NCBI GenBank assembly: GCA_002342505.1
Contig: DDQB01000073.1
Coordinates: forward strand, 1-19,075
Direction: 5' to 3'
Length of the DNA: 19,075 nucleotides
Source: Acidaminococcaceae bacterium UBA2453
Lineage (GTDB): Bacteria; Bacillota; Negativicutes; Acidaminococcales; Acidaminococcaceae
A program made the position numbers and the translations under genes. This document shows, piece by piece, positions 7,487 to 15,606 of the stretch. How positions within the stretch are numbered: the first letter of the stretch is position 1; the number at the start of each line of letters is the position of its first letter. Below the pieces are notes generated by a model. It searched no databases. It was not told the DNA's origin and worked only from the letters and a program-made list of their open reading frames with translations.

Positions 7487-9565
7487 TTATTTTCCCTGCA
7501 GGATCGCCTTGCGGGACAGGTTGATCCGTCCCTTGCTGTCAATCTCCACGCATTTTACCGCGATTTCATCGCCGATGGAAACCACATCTTCCACTTTTTC
7601 CACACGTTCGGTAGACAATTGGGAAATGTGCACCAAACCTTCTTTGCCCGGCAGGATCTCCACAAAAGCGCCGAAGTTCATGATGCGGGTAACTTTACCG
7701 GTATAGGTCTTGCCCACTTCAGCTTCCGCAGTGATGCCATCGATTGCTTTGATTGCTTTTTCGATAGAATCGGAATCCGGGGAAGCAATGAACACTTTGC
7801 CGGAATCGTCGATGTCGATCTTGGCTCCGGTGTCTTCCACGATCTTCTTGATCGTCTTGCCGCCAGGCCCGATAATCTTGGAGATCTTTTCAGGATCAAC
7901 GGTGATGGTGGTAATCTTCGGAGCCCATTTGGACAGCGCCTTGCGGGGTTCGCTGATGCATTCCATCATCTTGCCCATGATGAATTCGCGGCCGCGCTTA
8001 GCCTGTGCCAGCGCCTGTTCAAAGATCTCCTTGTTGATGCCGTCGATCTTCATATCCATCTGCATGGCTGTGATACCGTTTTCCGTACCGGCCACTTTGA
8101 AGTCCATATCGCCCAGCGCATCTTCCAGACCCTGGATATCTGTCAGGATCGTAAAGAAGTCGCCGTCTTTTACCAGGCCCATGGCCACGCCGGCTACCGG
8201 CGCTTTAATGGGAACACCCGCGTCCATCAGGGACAGGGTGCTGGCGCAAACAGAACCCATGGAAGAAGAACCGTTGGATTCCAGCACTTCGGAAACCAGG
8301 CGCAGGGTGTACGGGAAATCCTCTTCGGAAGGAATCACCGGCAGCAAAGCGCGTTCTGCCAGCGCTCCATGACCAATCTCGCGACGGCCCGGGCTGCGCA
8401 GGGGTTTGGTTTCCCCAACGGAATACGGCGGGAAATTGTAATGGTGGATATAGCGCTGCATCTCTTCCGGTCCAAGGCCTTCAATGATCTGCGCGTCGCG
8501 CAGCGGAGCCAGGGTGCAGGCATTCATGATCTGTGTCTGACCGCGGGTAAAGAGAGAGGAACCATGTACGCGGGGCAGCAGGCCTACGCGGCAGGTAACC
8601 TTACGCACTTCGTCCAGGGCCCGTCCGTCAGGACGGATCTTGTCCACAGCAATAGTGCGGCGAACGATTTTCTTAACCAGCTTCTGGGTAATATACGCAA
8701 CATCCGTTCCATTGTCCGGATATTTTTCCAAGAATGCTTCCGCGATCTCTTTCTTCACGCGGTCCACATTTTCTTCCCGTTCCAGTTTGTTGGCGTCCAT
8801 CAAAGCGGCTTTCAGCTTTTCAGCGCCAAACTCTTCAATTTCTTTTACCAGTTCTTCCGGCGGATTGTACACCGGCACTTCCATCTTCGGTTTGCCGATC
8901 TCAGCCTGGATGCCTTTAATGAATTCGCAGATCTTCTTAATATTCTCATGGGCAAAGAAGATGGCGTCCAGCATTTCCTGCTCGGAAATTTCCTTGCAGC
9001 CTGCTTCTACCATTAAAATAGCGTCGGTGGTACCGGCTACCGCCAGGTTCAGGCGGCTTACCTTGAACTGGTCAACAGTCGGATTGATAATGTACTGCCC
9101 GTCGATGAGGCCGACACGTACGCCGGCAATGGGTCCTTCAAAGGGAATATCCGATACGCACAACGCCGCAGACGCACCGATCATGGCCGGGATATCCGGC
9201 GCATTGTCCGGGTCTACAGAAACTGCAGTCGCTACGATCTGCACATCATTATGATAACCATCCGGGAACATGGGACGAATCGGACGGTCGATCAGGCGGC
9301 TGGTCAGGATCGCATGGGTGCTGGGACGGCCTTCCCGTTTGATGAAGCCTCCCGGAATTTTGCCTACGGCATACATCTTCTCTTCAAAATCTACGGTCAG
9401 CGGGAAGAAATCCACGCCTTCACGAGGGGTCTTGGTGCCGGTCGCAGCAACCACTACCACGGTATCGCCATACCGTACCAGCAAACCGCCGTTAGCCTGT
9501 TTGCAGACTTCGCCGAACTCCAGCGTCAGCGTTCTGCCGCCCAGGTCCATTGAATAACTGTTCAT
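7487..9565 (-). CDS. pnp: Polyribonucleotide nucleotidyltransferase (PNPase)
   Basis: PNPase is a trimeric phosphorolytic 3'-5' exoribonuclease that degrades mRNA and can add tails. The 692-residue protein shows the full architecture: a first RNase PH domain (MNSYSMDLGGRTLTLEFG onwards, with the FxRREG-type loop as IKREGRPS), an alpha-helical linker around residues 240-310, and a second RNase PH domain containing GSSSMGSVCASTLSLMDAG and DFKVAGTENGITA with the catalytic acidic residues. The C-terminus has a KH domain (KISKIIGPGGKTIKKI) and an S1 domain (TGKVTRIMNFGAFVEI to the end). AGGAGG lies 8 nt before the ATG. A strong promoter about 90 nt upstream and a terminator downstream make it an independent unit. 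Confidence 0.98.
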   Translation of the reverse strand: MNSYSMDLGGRTLTLEFGEVCKQANGGLLVRYGDTVVVVAATGTKTPREGVDFFPLTVDFEEKMYAVGKIPGGFIKREGRPSTHAILTSRLIDRPIRPMFPDGYHNDVQIVATAVSVDPDNAPDIPAMIGASAALCVSDIPFEGPIAGVRVGLIDGQYIINPTVDQFKVSRLNLAVAGTTDAILMVEAGCKEISEQEMLDAIFFAHENIKKICEFIKGIQAEIGKPKMEVPVYNPPEELVKEIEEFGAEKLKAALMDANKLEREENVDRVKKEIAEAFLEKYPDNGTDVAYITQKLVKKIVRRTIAVDKIRPDGRALDEVRKVTCRVGLLPRVHGSSLFTRGQTQIMNACTLAPLRDAQIIEGLGPEEMQRYIHHYNFPPYSVGETKPLRSPGRREIGHGALAERALLPVIPSEEDFPYTLRLVSEVLESNGSSSMGSVCASTLSLMDAGVPIKAPVAGVAMGLVKDGDFFTILTDIQGLEDALGDMDFKVAGTENGITAMQMDMKIDGINKEIFEQALAQAKRGREFIMGKMMECISEPRKALSKWAPKITTITVDPEKISKIIGPGGKTIKKIVEDTGAKIDIDDSGKVFIASPDSDSIEKAIKAIDGITAEAEVGKTYTGKVTRIMNFGAFVEILPGKEGLVHISQLSTERVEKVEDVVSIGDEIAVKCVEIDSKGRINLSRKAILQGK

Positions 9566-9603
9566 CTTTTTTTCCTCCTATACTCTTACACTCTCTCATT
9601 ACT

Positions 9604-9620
9604 TTTGCGTTACACGCAAA
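9604..9620 (-). promoter_or_regulatory. Small hairpin in the pnp 5' leader
   Basis: The minus strand contains TTTGCG-TGTAA-CGCAAA, a perfect 6-bp stem with a 5-nt loop, about 40 nt before the pnp start and inside the predicted leader. PNPase is autoregulated through leader RNA structure in enterobacteria. Whether this shorter hairpin has such a role is inference. Confidence 0.4.
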
Positions 9621-9660
9621 CTATAAAAATGGATTACTGAAAACAAACATAAACAAATAT

Positions 9661-9689
9661 ATTATAAAGTTTGTTACACTTTTGGTCAA
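9661..9689 (-). promoter_or_regulatory. Sigma-70 promoter of pnp
   Basis: TTGACC (9684-9689), a 17-nt spacer and a perfect TATAAT (9661-9666) are seen on the minus strand. The predicted transcript starts near 9654, giving a leader of about 90 nt. Confidence 0.85.
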
Positions 9690-9712
9690 CTGTTATTATG
9701 AAAATATATTGT

Positions 9713-9768
9713 GAAAAATAACAGCGCCGGATCATTTTCCTCCTGTTAAGAAGAAAATCCGGCGCTCC
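9713..9768 (-). terminator. Intrinsic terminator after the M16 protease gene
   Basis: The minus-strand arms AGCGCCGGAT (9757-9766) and ATCCGGCGCT (9723-9732) form a perfect 10-bp stem whose loop can extend further by ATTTTC/GAAAAT pairing. GTTATTTTTC follows. It begins 9 nt after the stop codon of the protease gene. Confidence 0.88.
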
Positions 9769-9774
9769 TTTTGA

Positions 9775-12690
9775 TTATTGTTTCAGAATTCTGTTGAATT
9801 CCTCTTTGTTTTCATCAATCGCCTGCTGACCGCCCACTACACAGACGTAATCGTCCGCCAGCACGGCGCGGATCATGTCCGCCAGTCTTTTGATATCCGC
9901 CAGCGTCACATCCAGAATCTCGTCACGCGTCTGCTGCCGCTCTTCGTCAGAAACCTGCAGCAATTCCTGCAGAGCCGCACGGGATACTTTCAGGGAATTG
10001 GTCAGCGGAACATCTACCCCGCTCATGGTACCGATCACATATTTTGTCATCTCCCTGTCCGTCAGTTCCAGCCGGTCCAGCCAGTCCGGCAAAGCGCGGA
10101 ACGTTTCCAGGCTGCTTTTCAGCTGGGGATCCCGATAGGTAGAAAAGTACATGACGCCGTTCCGGTCAAATACCGCGTTGGCTCCGTATGCGCCTCCCTG
10201 CACCCGGATCCTGGTCCACAAATATTCATAGCGCAGCATGGTAGCCAGCACCAGCATACTTCCATGGTATTTATATCCGTGTTTCCGGTAATCGCCGCCG
10301 GCCAGTACATATTGCACTTTACCGGGAGTGATGATAGCTTCGTTTTTCTCCGGCACAGCGATCGGTTTGCATTCTTTACCGGCTACGCTGCTTTCAGGAA
10401 GTTCTGCGGCAAAATCCAGTGCCATGCGGCGTACATATTCCCGTTCTTCTTCGTCGCAACTGTAGCTCAGCAGGTACCGGGTCTTTGCAAAGAAGAAATG
10501 CAGCAGTTCTTCCATTCGCCGTACGACAGTATCCGCTTCCTTATCAAAGTTATCCGCCAGATTTTTGATAAACTGATAGTAACTGTAATAATCCTGCTCC
10601 GTTACACGTGCTTTTGCAGAAAAATAGGAAGCCAGACGAACCACGGCCACCGACTGCCCTTTGGCAAAGAAAGAATTGTCCCAGTCCGTCTTGATCTGTC
10701 CGATCAGTTCTTTCAGGCGGTTTCTGTCCGCAAAACAGGTATGCAGCGTCATCGCCTTCAGAATTTTGAAAAGCTCAGGCAGTTTTGCCGTCAGACACTT
10801 AGCCGCCATAGAGAATTTGACAGTGTACCGGTTCGTGTCGCTATCTATGCTCATGGCTTCCATCTGAAAAGCAATACCGCCTGTGTACATGTCCGTGTAT
10901 TTGGACATATCCGCATACGAATACTCTGCTGTATCCATCTTGCCCAGCACATCGCTCAGCAGATTGCAGTACGGCAGCAGTTCCGGACTGACACCGGACA
11001 TATCAAAGAACCATTGCAGGTATGTGATCTTATTCATAGGCAGCGCCTGATACAGTAAAACAGCGCCGTCAACAGCTTCTTTTTCTACCTTCAGTTTTTC
11101 GGTCTCCCGTTTTATATCGCTTCGTTCCAGCAACGGGATGGACGCCAGCGCTTCTTCCGAATCCGCTTCTGCCTGCCGCCGATGCAGCTCGGCGCATTCC
11201 GCCGCGTATTTTTCCAGTTCTGGCCGATCCATGCTCTTCTGCAGTTCAGCCAGTTTTTCCGCCAGCGCGGCCTGCTCTCTTTCTTCCTTTCCCTGTTCCG
11301 GCGCCAGCGTCAGGATGACACGGTGGGTATTGTCCAGCAGGTTCGTTTCAATGAGTGTCTCATAATAATTGGTATTTACCGCATCCCGCAGTTCCTTCAA
11401 CAGGTCTTCGTATTTCAGGCTGCTGATGGGATCGATATCGTAGATCCATGCGTCCATGACAGAAAGACCATAGATCAATCCTTTGGGATAAGTCCCGAAA
11501 TCCGCTTCCCGCAATTTGAATTCCGCACTGTTCAGCGCCGCCTCCAGCAGCTCTTTGTCAATGCCTTCCATTGAGATCTTCTGCAGGTTATGGTAAAGCG
11601 CTTTAACAAAAGCATCCTTCTTTTCCGGTTCGCTTCCGCTGGCACGGATGGAGAAGACGTTCTGCAGCATGCTGCCGCTTATGCTGCCGGAAATATCCTT
11701 TGCCACGCCGGCATCCAGCAATGCGCGGCGAAGGGGTGCGGATTCTGATTCCAACAGCACATTTTCCAGAAGGCGCAGCGCCATAATGGTCTTCTGGTCC
11801 CGCATGTCACCGGCCACGATCTGCACTTCATGGAAAGTCATGCCGTCCGTAGGAGCGTCTTCCGACGCCGGGTAAGTTCCGTCAAACTCAGCGGTTTTCG
11901 GCAGCGGCTGCTGCAGCGCTATTTCCGAATGCACTCGGCCGGTCCGGGGGAAGTCTTTCAGATAACCGTCCAGAAACGCCAGCGTTTCTTCGATATTCAT
12001 ATCGCCATACAGATAAATGTAAGAGTTTTCAGGGCTGTAATAGGTTTTATGGAAATGCAGGAAATCCTTCAGTGTCAGGTCAGGGATCGCCGAAGGCAGA
12101 CCGCCGGATTCAAATCGGTACGTTGTATCCGGGAACAGCAGCTTCTTGCCGTAATATTCCAGATAAGAGTCAGGCGAAGAATACACGCCCTTCATTTCGT
12201 TATAGACAACACCGTTATACTGCAACGGCGAGTCCGCATTCTCCAGTTCGTAATGCCAGCCTTCCTGTTTCAGCGTAAATGGATTCTCATAAATCAGCGG
12301 ATAAAATACCGCGTCCAGATACACATCCATCAGGTTGCGGAAGTCCTTATCGTTACGGCTGGCAACCGGATACACCGTTTTATCCGGATACGTCATGGCA
12401 TTCAGGAATGTATTCAGAGATCCTTTTACCAGTTCTACAAAAGGCTCTTTCAAGTGATATTTACGGGAACCGCACAAGGTAGAATGTTCCAGGATGTGAG
12501 CCACGCCGGTGTCATCAGAAGGCGGCGTGCGGAATCCGATAGTGAACACTTTGTTGTCATCATCATTGCACAGATACAGCAGACGAGCGCCGCTGTATTC
12601 ATGTTCCATTAAATAAGCAGTCGAGTTAACTTCTTTGATATATTCCTGTTTGCGGACACAAAAGCCGCTGTACATTTTTCCAGTTTCCAC
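9775..12690 (-). CDS. M16C-family zinc metalloprotease (presequence protease/insulinase-like)
   Basis: This 971-residue protein is a pitrilysin-type metalloprotease of the M16C group (PreP/falcilysin-like), which act as single-chain peptide-degrading chambers. The inverted zinc motif HILEH gives ligands H65 and H69 with catalytic E68; the distal Glu is probably E165 in YNEMKGVYSS. Length and layout (active N-terminal half, helical linker around residues 480-540, inactive C-terminal half) fit PreP. There is no signal peptide or membrane segment, so it should be cytosolic, probably removing short peptides. The start is a GTG at 12690 with GGAG 7 nt upstream. It has its own promoter and terminator and is divergent from the Arc-like gene. 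The natural substrate cannot be inferred. Confidence 0.92.
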   Translation of the reverse strand: METGKMYSGFCVRKQEYIKEVNSTAYLMEHEYSGARLLYLCNDDDNKVFTIGFRTPPSDDTGVAHILEHSTLCGSRKYHLKEPFVELVKGSLNTFLNAMTYPDKTVYPVASRNDKDFRNLMDVYLDAVFYPLIYENPFTLKQEGWHYELENADSPLQYNGVVYNEMKGVYSSPDSYLEYYGKKLLFPDTTYRFESGGLPSAIPDLTLKDFLHFHKTYYSPENSYIYLYGDMNIEETLAFLDGYLKDFPRTGRVHSEIALQQPLPKTAEFDGTYPASEDAPTDGMTFHEVQIVAGDMRDQKTIMALRLLENVLLESESAPLRRALLDAGVAKDISGSISGSMLQNVFSIRASGSEPEKKDAFVKALYHNLQKISMEGIDKELLEAALNSAEFKLREADFGTYPKGLIYGLSVMDAWIYDIDPISSLKYEDLLKELRDAVNTNYYETLIETNLLDNTHRVILTLAPEQGKEEREQAALAEKLAELQKSMDRPELEKYAAECAELHRRQAEADSEEALASIPLLERSDIKRETEKLKVEKEAVDGAVLLYQALPMNKITYLQWFFDMSGVSPELLPYCNLLSDVLGKMDTAEYSYADMSKYTDMYTGGIAFQMEAMSIDSDTNRYTVKFSMAAKCLTAKLPELFKILKAMTLHTCFADRNRLKELIGQIKTDWDNSFFAKGQSVAVVRLASYFSAKARVTEQDYYSYYQFIKNLADNFDKEADTVVRRMEELLHFFFAKTRYLLSYSCDEEEREYVRRMALDFAAELPESSVAGKECKPIAVPEKNEAIITPGKVQYVLAGGDYRKHGYKYHGSMLVLATMLRYEYLWTRIRVQGGAYGANAVFDRNGVMYFSTYRDPQLKSSLETFRALPDWLDRLELTDREMTKYVIGTMSGVDVPLTNSLKVSRAALQELLQVSDEERQQTRDEILDVTLADIKRLADMIRAVLADDYVCVVGGQQAIDENKEEFNRILKQ

Positions 12691-12729
12691 AATAAATCTC
12701 CTTCAGCACAAATAATAAATCCGAGTTAC

Positions 12730-12758
12730 ATTGTATCATAAATCCATCTGCAAAACAA
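12730..12758 (-). promoter_or_regulatory. Promoter of the M16 protease gene
   Basis: TTGTTT (12753-12758), a 17-nt spacer and TACAAT (12730-12735) with an extended TGA just upstream of the -10 are seen on the minus strand. The predicted leader is about 33 nt and includes the GGAG site. Confidence 0.7.
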
Positions 12759-12816
12759 AACTATATCGGTATATATTGCAAAGAATTCACAAAACTGATA
12801 TTTTGATTTCTTTCTA

Positions 12817-12845
12817 TTGATTTAACTTCATTTCTAATTTATAAT
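12817..12845 (+). promoter_or_regulatory. Promoter of the Arc-like regulator gene
   Basis: TTGATT (12817-12822), a 17-nt spacer and a perfect TATAAT (12840-12845) precede the gene on the plus strand. The predicted transcript starts about 40 nt before the ATG. It is divergent from the M16 protease promoter about 60 bp away. Confidence 0.85.
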
Positions 12846-12891
12846 AACAGATAAGATGACATTGAACTGACGTCGCAGGAGGTAATCAATC

Positions 12892-13185
12892 ATGTGCGCT
12901 ATGGAACAATCCCGCTTTACATTACGAATTCATCCGCTGATCATGGCCAAGATGAAATATATTGCGGAAACAAACGGACGCTCTGTAAATAAAGAAATCG
13001 AACAGATTCTGAAATGGGTCATCAGCGATTTCGAAAACAAACGGGGACGCATCCACATTGATGAAGAAGACCAGCCCGGGTTCCGCGGCACCAGGACCAA
13101 TAAAGAACAGCTGCGCCGCCTGGAGGAACAGGCCCAGATGCGGAGCCGGCCTATTAGTTCGGCACTGTTCAAGATAAATAAGTAA
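12892..13185 (+). CDS. Arc-type ribbon-helix-helix DNA-binding protein
   Basis: This 97-residue protein is the only plus-strand gene in the window. Residues 6-15 (QSRFTLRIHP) fit the DNA-contacting beta-strand of the Arc/MetJ ribbon-helix-helix fold. They are followed by helix A (LIMAKMKYIAETNG) and helix B (RSVNKEIEQILKWVISDFE), with the typical R-S-V-N-x-E-I turn of Arc-family proteins. The C-terminal half is charged and probably extended or helical, without a recognised domain. Such proteins dimerise and usually repress transcription. AGGAGG lies 9 nt before the ATG at 12892; the alternative Met at 12901 is too far from that site. No toxin partner follows, so a toxin-antitoxin pair is not indicated. 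Its target is unknown; autoregulation or control of the divergent protease gene is possible. Confidence 0.85.
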   Translation: MCAMEQSRFTLRIHPLIMAKMKYIAETNGRSVNKEIEQILKWVISDFENKRGRIHIDEEDQPGFRGTRTNKEQLRRLEEQAQMRSRPISSALFKINK

Positions 13186-13295
13186 TGTACTTGATCTGAA
13201 AGCCGGTAACACCTGTACCTTTTTTCTTCCGTCAGCCGTTGTTCCAAATCCAAGGAAACGCAAAATCCTTAACAGCTTTTACAACAAAACATAAA

Positions 13296-13338
13296 AAATA
13301 TAAGGGAAACTGTTGTTACACAGTTTCCCTTTTGTTTT
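13296..13338. terminator. Bidirectional terminator between the Arc-like gene and rnpB
   Basis: AAGGGAAACTGT (13302-13313) and ACAGTTTCCCTT (13320-13331) form a perfect 12-bp stem with a 6-nt loop. The plus-strand reading continues TTGTTTT and the minus-strand reading continues ATATTTTTTATG. It sits between two converging transcription units and can end both. Confidence 0.9.
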
Positions 13339-13342
13339 CGAG

Positions 13343-13703
13343 GTGAGCGTTCAATAAGCCGAGTTCTGTTCCGACAAGCGGTGGCAATCATTTATCTATT
13401 CCTGCGATTACTCGCAAGATACAGCGACACAACCCGGAAGGTTCAGCGGGCCGCTTCATCCCTTCCCTATTTGGTCTTACTCCGAATGGGGTTTACCAAG
13501 CCAAGTAATTACTTACTTGCTGGTGCGCTCTTACCGCACCGTTCCACCCTTACCAGATAAATCTGGCGGTACACTTTTCTGTGGCACTATCCCTAAGGTT
13601 TCCCTCGCCGGACGTTATCCGGCATTCCGCCCTATGGAGCTCGGACTTTCCTCACCGTCTCATCTCTTACGAAATGGACGCCGCGATTGCCTTTCACACT
13701 CAC
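13343..13703 (-). ncRNA. rnpB: RNase P RNA, bacterial class A-like
   Basis: This is the catalytic RNA that removes 5' leaders from tRNA precursors. The minus strand holds the universal 5' P4 region GAGGAAAGTCCGAGCTCC (around 13640) and the 3' conserved segment ACAGAACTCGGCTTAT (around 13360). Other conserved blocks are AGGGTGGAACGGTGCGGTAAGAGC and the ACGTCCGGCGAGGGAAACC stretch. The ends are set by a P1 helix: GTGAGTG (13697-13703) with CGCTCAC (13343-13349). The 5' end falls about 7 nt after the -10 box of a strong promoter. The length of about 361 nt fits. Exact ends are inferred to within a few bases. Confidence 0.95.
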
Positions 13704-13709
13704 GCATGT

Positions 13710-13738
13710 ATAGTAGCACAGCAGTATAGCCTTGTCAA
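13710..13738 (-). promoter_or_regulatory. Promoter of rnpB
   Basis: A perfect TTGACA (13733-13738), a 17-nt spacer and TACTAT (13710-13715) with an extended TGC are seen on the minus strand. The expected start point coincides with the first bases of the P1 helix. Confidence 0.9.
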
Positions 13739-13746
13739 GACCATAT

Positions 13747-13767
13747 AAAGATTGTTCAATCTTTTTT
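13747..13767. terminator. 18-nt perfect palindrome between yhaM and rnpB
   Basis: AAAGATTG-TT-CAATCTTT is a perfect inverted repeat just upstream of the rnpB -35 box. Read on the plus strand it is followed by three more T. It may end read-through from the yhaM operon, or serve as an operator for rnpB. The minus-strand tail (ATAT) is poor for termination, so the role is open. Confidence 0.4.
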
Positions 13768-13846
13768 CAGAATCAGCCTTTGGCAAAAGAAGAATAACAG
13801 CAAACAGCGTATCCCCGTACCGTTACCCGCAACAAACTTCCCTGCG

Positions 13847-14767
13847 CTATTTGAGCAGCAGATACCGTTTCATCATGGTATTAAACTCCCACGGGCTTTT
13901 ATTGTCTTTCACATCAAACTGGTTCATGATGGCGTTCATCTCATCCGCATAGTGGACAATAAACGCTTCCTTGGTAGCGCAGGCCATAGGCGACCCTTTT
14001 TCCTGGTCGCCGTGATGGGACAGGATGATATGTTCCAGCTGTTGAAGCGATGTTAAGGGCAGTTTCAGTTCAACAGCAGCTTCCCGAACCATCAGCACAG
14101 ACATGGTGATATGTCCCAGCAGACGCCCTTCAGTTGTATAGGGAAAGCCCATGCCGGATGAAATCTCCCGCACCTTCCCGATATCATGAAGCAACGCCCC
14201 GGTTACGATCAGGTCTTTATCCACCCTGCCAATCGTATCGGCCATGGCGGAGGCCAGTTCCGCCACATCCACCGAATGCTGTAACAGCCCGCCCAGATAG
14301 GCATGATGCAGTTTCATGCCTGCCGGGTTTTTACAGAATTCATCATAAAATTTACCGCTGAATATCTTTTTAAGCAACGTACGGAGCGTAAGCGTCTTCA
14401 CGCTGCCGATCATCGTCTCCATTTTGTTTTTATATACTTCCGCGTCAAACTCGCCTACCGGCACCAGATTTGAAATATCATCTTCCGGCATAATGTTGTC
14501 AAGTTTCTGGATCACCACCTGCAACGCCAGCGACGAAGAATATTTTACAATATCCACCGGACCGGAAATCACAAAGGCTTTTGCCGCGTCCAGATCCCGG
14601 AGCCGGTTTACGATATCGCGTTCAAAAGCAATAAACTGTATTTTACCGCTGTTATCCTCCACCGTCCCTCTGGCAAAAACGCCGCCGTTGGAAGAATTGC
14701 CGACTTTCTGCAGACGAAGGAGCACTGCCTGGCACATCCGTTCTCCCGCTTTTACATTTTCTATCAT
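13847..14767 (-). CDS. YhaM-like 3'-5' exoribonuclease (OB-fold plus HD domain)
   Basis: This 306-residue protein has an N-terminal OB-fold nucleic-acid-binding domain (about residues 12-95, with GGVFARGTVEDNSGKI) and a C-terminal HD metal phosphohydrolase domain. HD residues seen are H164, the H194-D195 pair in ALLHDIGK, H251 in ILSHHG and D275 in YADEMN. This order and length match YhaM (CbfI family) of Bacillus and relatives, which trims RNA or single-stranded DNA 3' ends. Two in-frame ATGs occur six bases apart; AAAGGG is 8 nt before the second (14767) and only 2 nt before the first, so I use the second. The gene starts 29 nt after the nif3-like stop and ends the trmK operon. Confidence 0.9.
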   Translation of the reverse strand: MIENVKAGERMCQAVLLRLQKVGNSSNGGVFARGTVEDNSGKIQFIAFERDIVNRLRDLDAAKAFVISGPVDIVKYSSSLALQVVIQKLDNIMPEDDISNLVPVGEFDAEVYKNKMETMIGSVKTLTLRTLLKKIFSGKFYDEFCKNPAGMKLHHAYLGGLLQHSVDVAELASAMADTIGRVDKDLIVTGALLHDIGKVREISSGMGFPYTTEGRLLGHITMSVLMVREAAVELKLPLTSLQQLEHIILSHHGDQEKGSPMACATKEAFIVHYADEMNAIMNQFDVKDNKSPWEFNTMMKRYLLLK

Positions 14768-14796
14768 ATTCATTACCCTTTCCGATTATATCCCGA

Positions 14797-15591
14797 TCAT
14801 ACCGTCTGCAGCAGCAAGGTTTCTTTCGCAACCAGCACTTTTGTCGAATGCCCTTCGCGGCTGAGGCGCAAGGCAAGACGGTCCGCAATTTCATTTACTA
14901 CAGGCAGCTCGGTGGCCTGATGCGTCCCATCGATCAGGTTAATGTTCTTTCCCAACGCTTCCTGCGCTTCGTGATATTTCACATCGCCGGTGATATACGT
15001 ATCCGCCCCGGCCTGTACCGCATTATCCAGAAAATCCATACCGCTTCCGCCGCATACCGCCACTTTACGCACCGGGCGCCCTGCCGGAACCGCCGTAACA
15101 TGCTCCAGCTTCAGCACGCGTTTTACATTTTTAACAAAAGTCTCAAATGCAACGGGCTCTTTCAACAGACCGATTCTTCCAATGCCTTCAACAGAATCCT
15201 CACTGCCGTTCAGTCCTTCCACATTTTCCAGTTCCAATAACCCGGCCAGCACGTCATTGACGCCTCCGACCGCACTGTCCAGATTCGTGTGCGCGCTATA
15301 CACCGCAATATCATTTCGCACTGCATCCATCAGCAGGGCATTGCGCCAGTCGCCGTCTGTCAGCCGCCGGATTCCCCGAAAAATAACCGGATGATGTGTA
15401 ATCACGATATCTGCGTGGTTCTTTTTCGCCTGCTCCAGCACTTCTGCGGAAAAATCAAGCGCGCATAAAACCACTTTTACTTCCTTTTCTGTCCTGCCGA
15501 CCAGCAGACCCACATTATCCCATTCTTCCGCCAGGTGGCACGGCGCCATTTCATTTACTATATTGCATAACTGTTTTAATGAAATTGACAT
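14797..15591 (-). CDS. Nif3-like dinuclear metal centre hexameric protein
   Basis: This 264-residue protein belongs to the NIF3/YqfO/DUF34 family, toroidal hexamers with a two-metal site; in several bacteria it is called a GTP cyclohydrolase 1 type 2 homologue, but its reaction is not established. Family motifs seen are AEEWDNVGLLVG (21-32), ITHHPVIFRG with metal ligands H66/H67, SAHTNLDSAVGGVND (H101, D105), GDVKYHEAQEA and DGTHQATE (H224, E228). The Gram-positive NGG1p-interacting insert domain is missing, making this the short form. An ATG four codons upstream (15603) is also possible; the shorter start has a purine-rich GGGAAAAG ahead of it. Its position directly after trmK is a common arrangement in Firmicutes. 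Confidence 0.92.
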   Translation of the reverse strand: MSISLKQLCNIVNEMAPCHLAEEWDNVGLLVGRTEKEVKVVLCALDFSAEVLEQAKKNHADIVITHHPVIFRGIRRLTDGDWRNALLMDAVRNDIAVYSAHTNLDSAVGGVNDVLAGLLELENVEGLNGSEDSVEGIGRIGLLKEPVAFETFVKNVKRVLKLEHVTAVPAGRPVRKVAVCGGSGMDFLDNAVQAGADTYITGDVKYHEAQEALGKNINLIDGTHQATELPVVNEIADRLALRLSREGHSTKVLVAKETLLLQTV

Positions 15592-15606
15592 AACTTTTCC
15601 CATCCG

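Noticed and set aside
7337..9016. A plus-strand open frame of 559 codons.
   Set aside because: It is antisense to pnp, whose identity is certain; long open antisense frames arise from the codon bias of the real gene, and no start signal is present.
9778..11058. A plus-strand open frame of 426 codons.
   Set aside because: Antisense to the M16C protease, with no recognisable domain and no ribosome binding site.
12892..13185. The Arc-like gene as antitoxin of a toxin-antitoxin pair.
   Set aside because: No adjacent toxin gene is present; the next elements are a terminator and rnpB.
12922..13263. Two minus-strand open frames of 107-113 codons opposite the Arc-like gene.
   Set aside because: The plus-strand gene has a consensus promoter, AGGAGG and a recognisable fold; the opposite frames have none of these.
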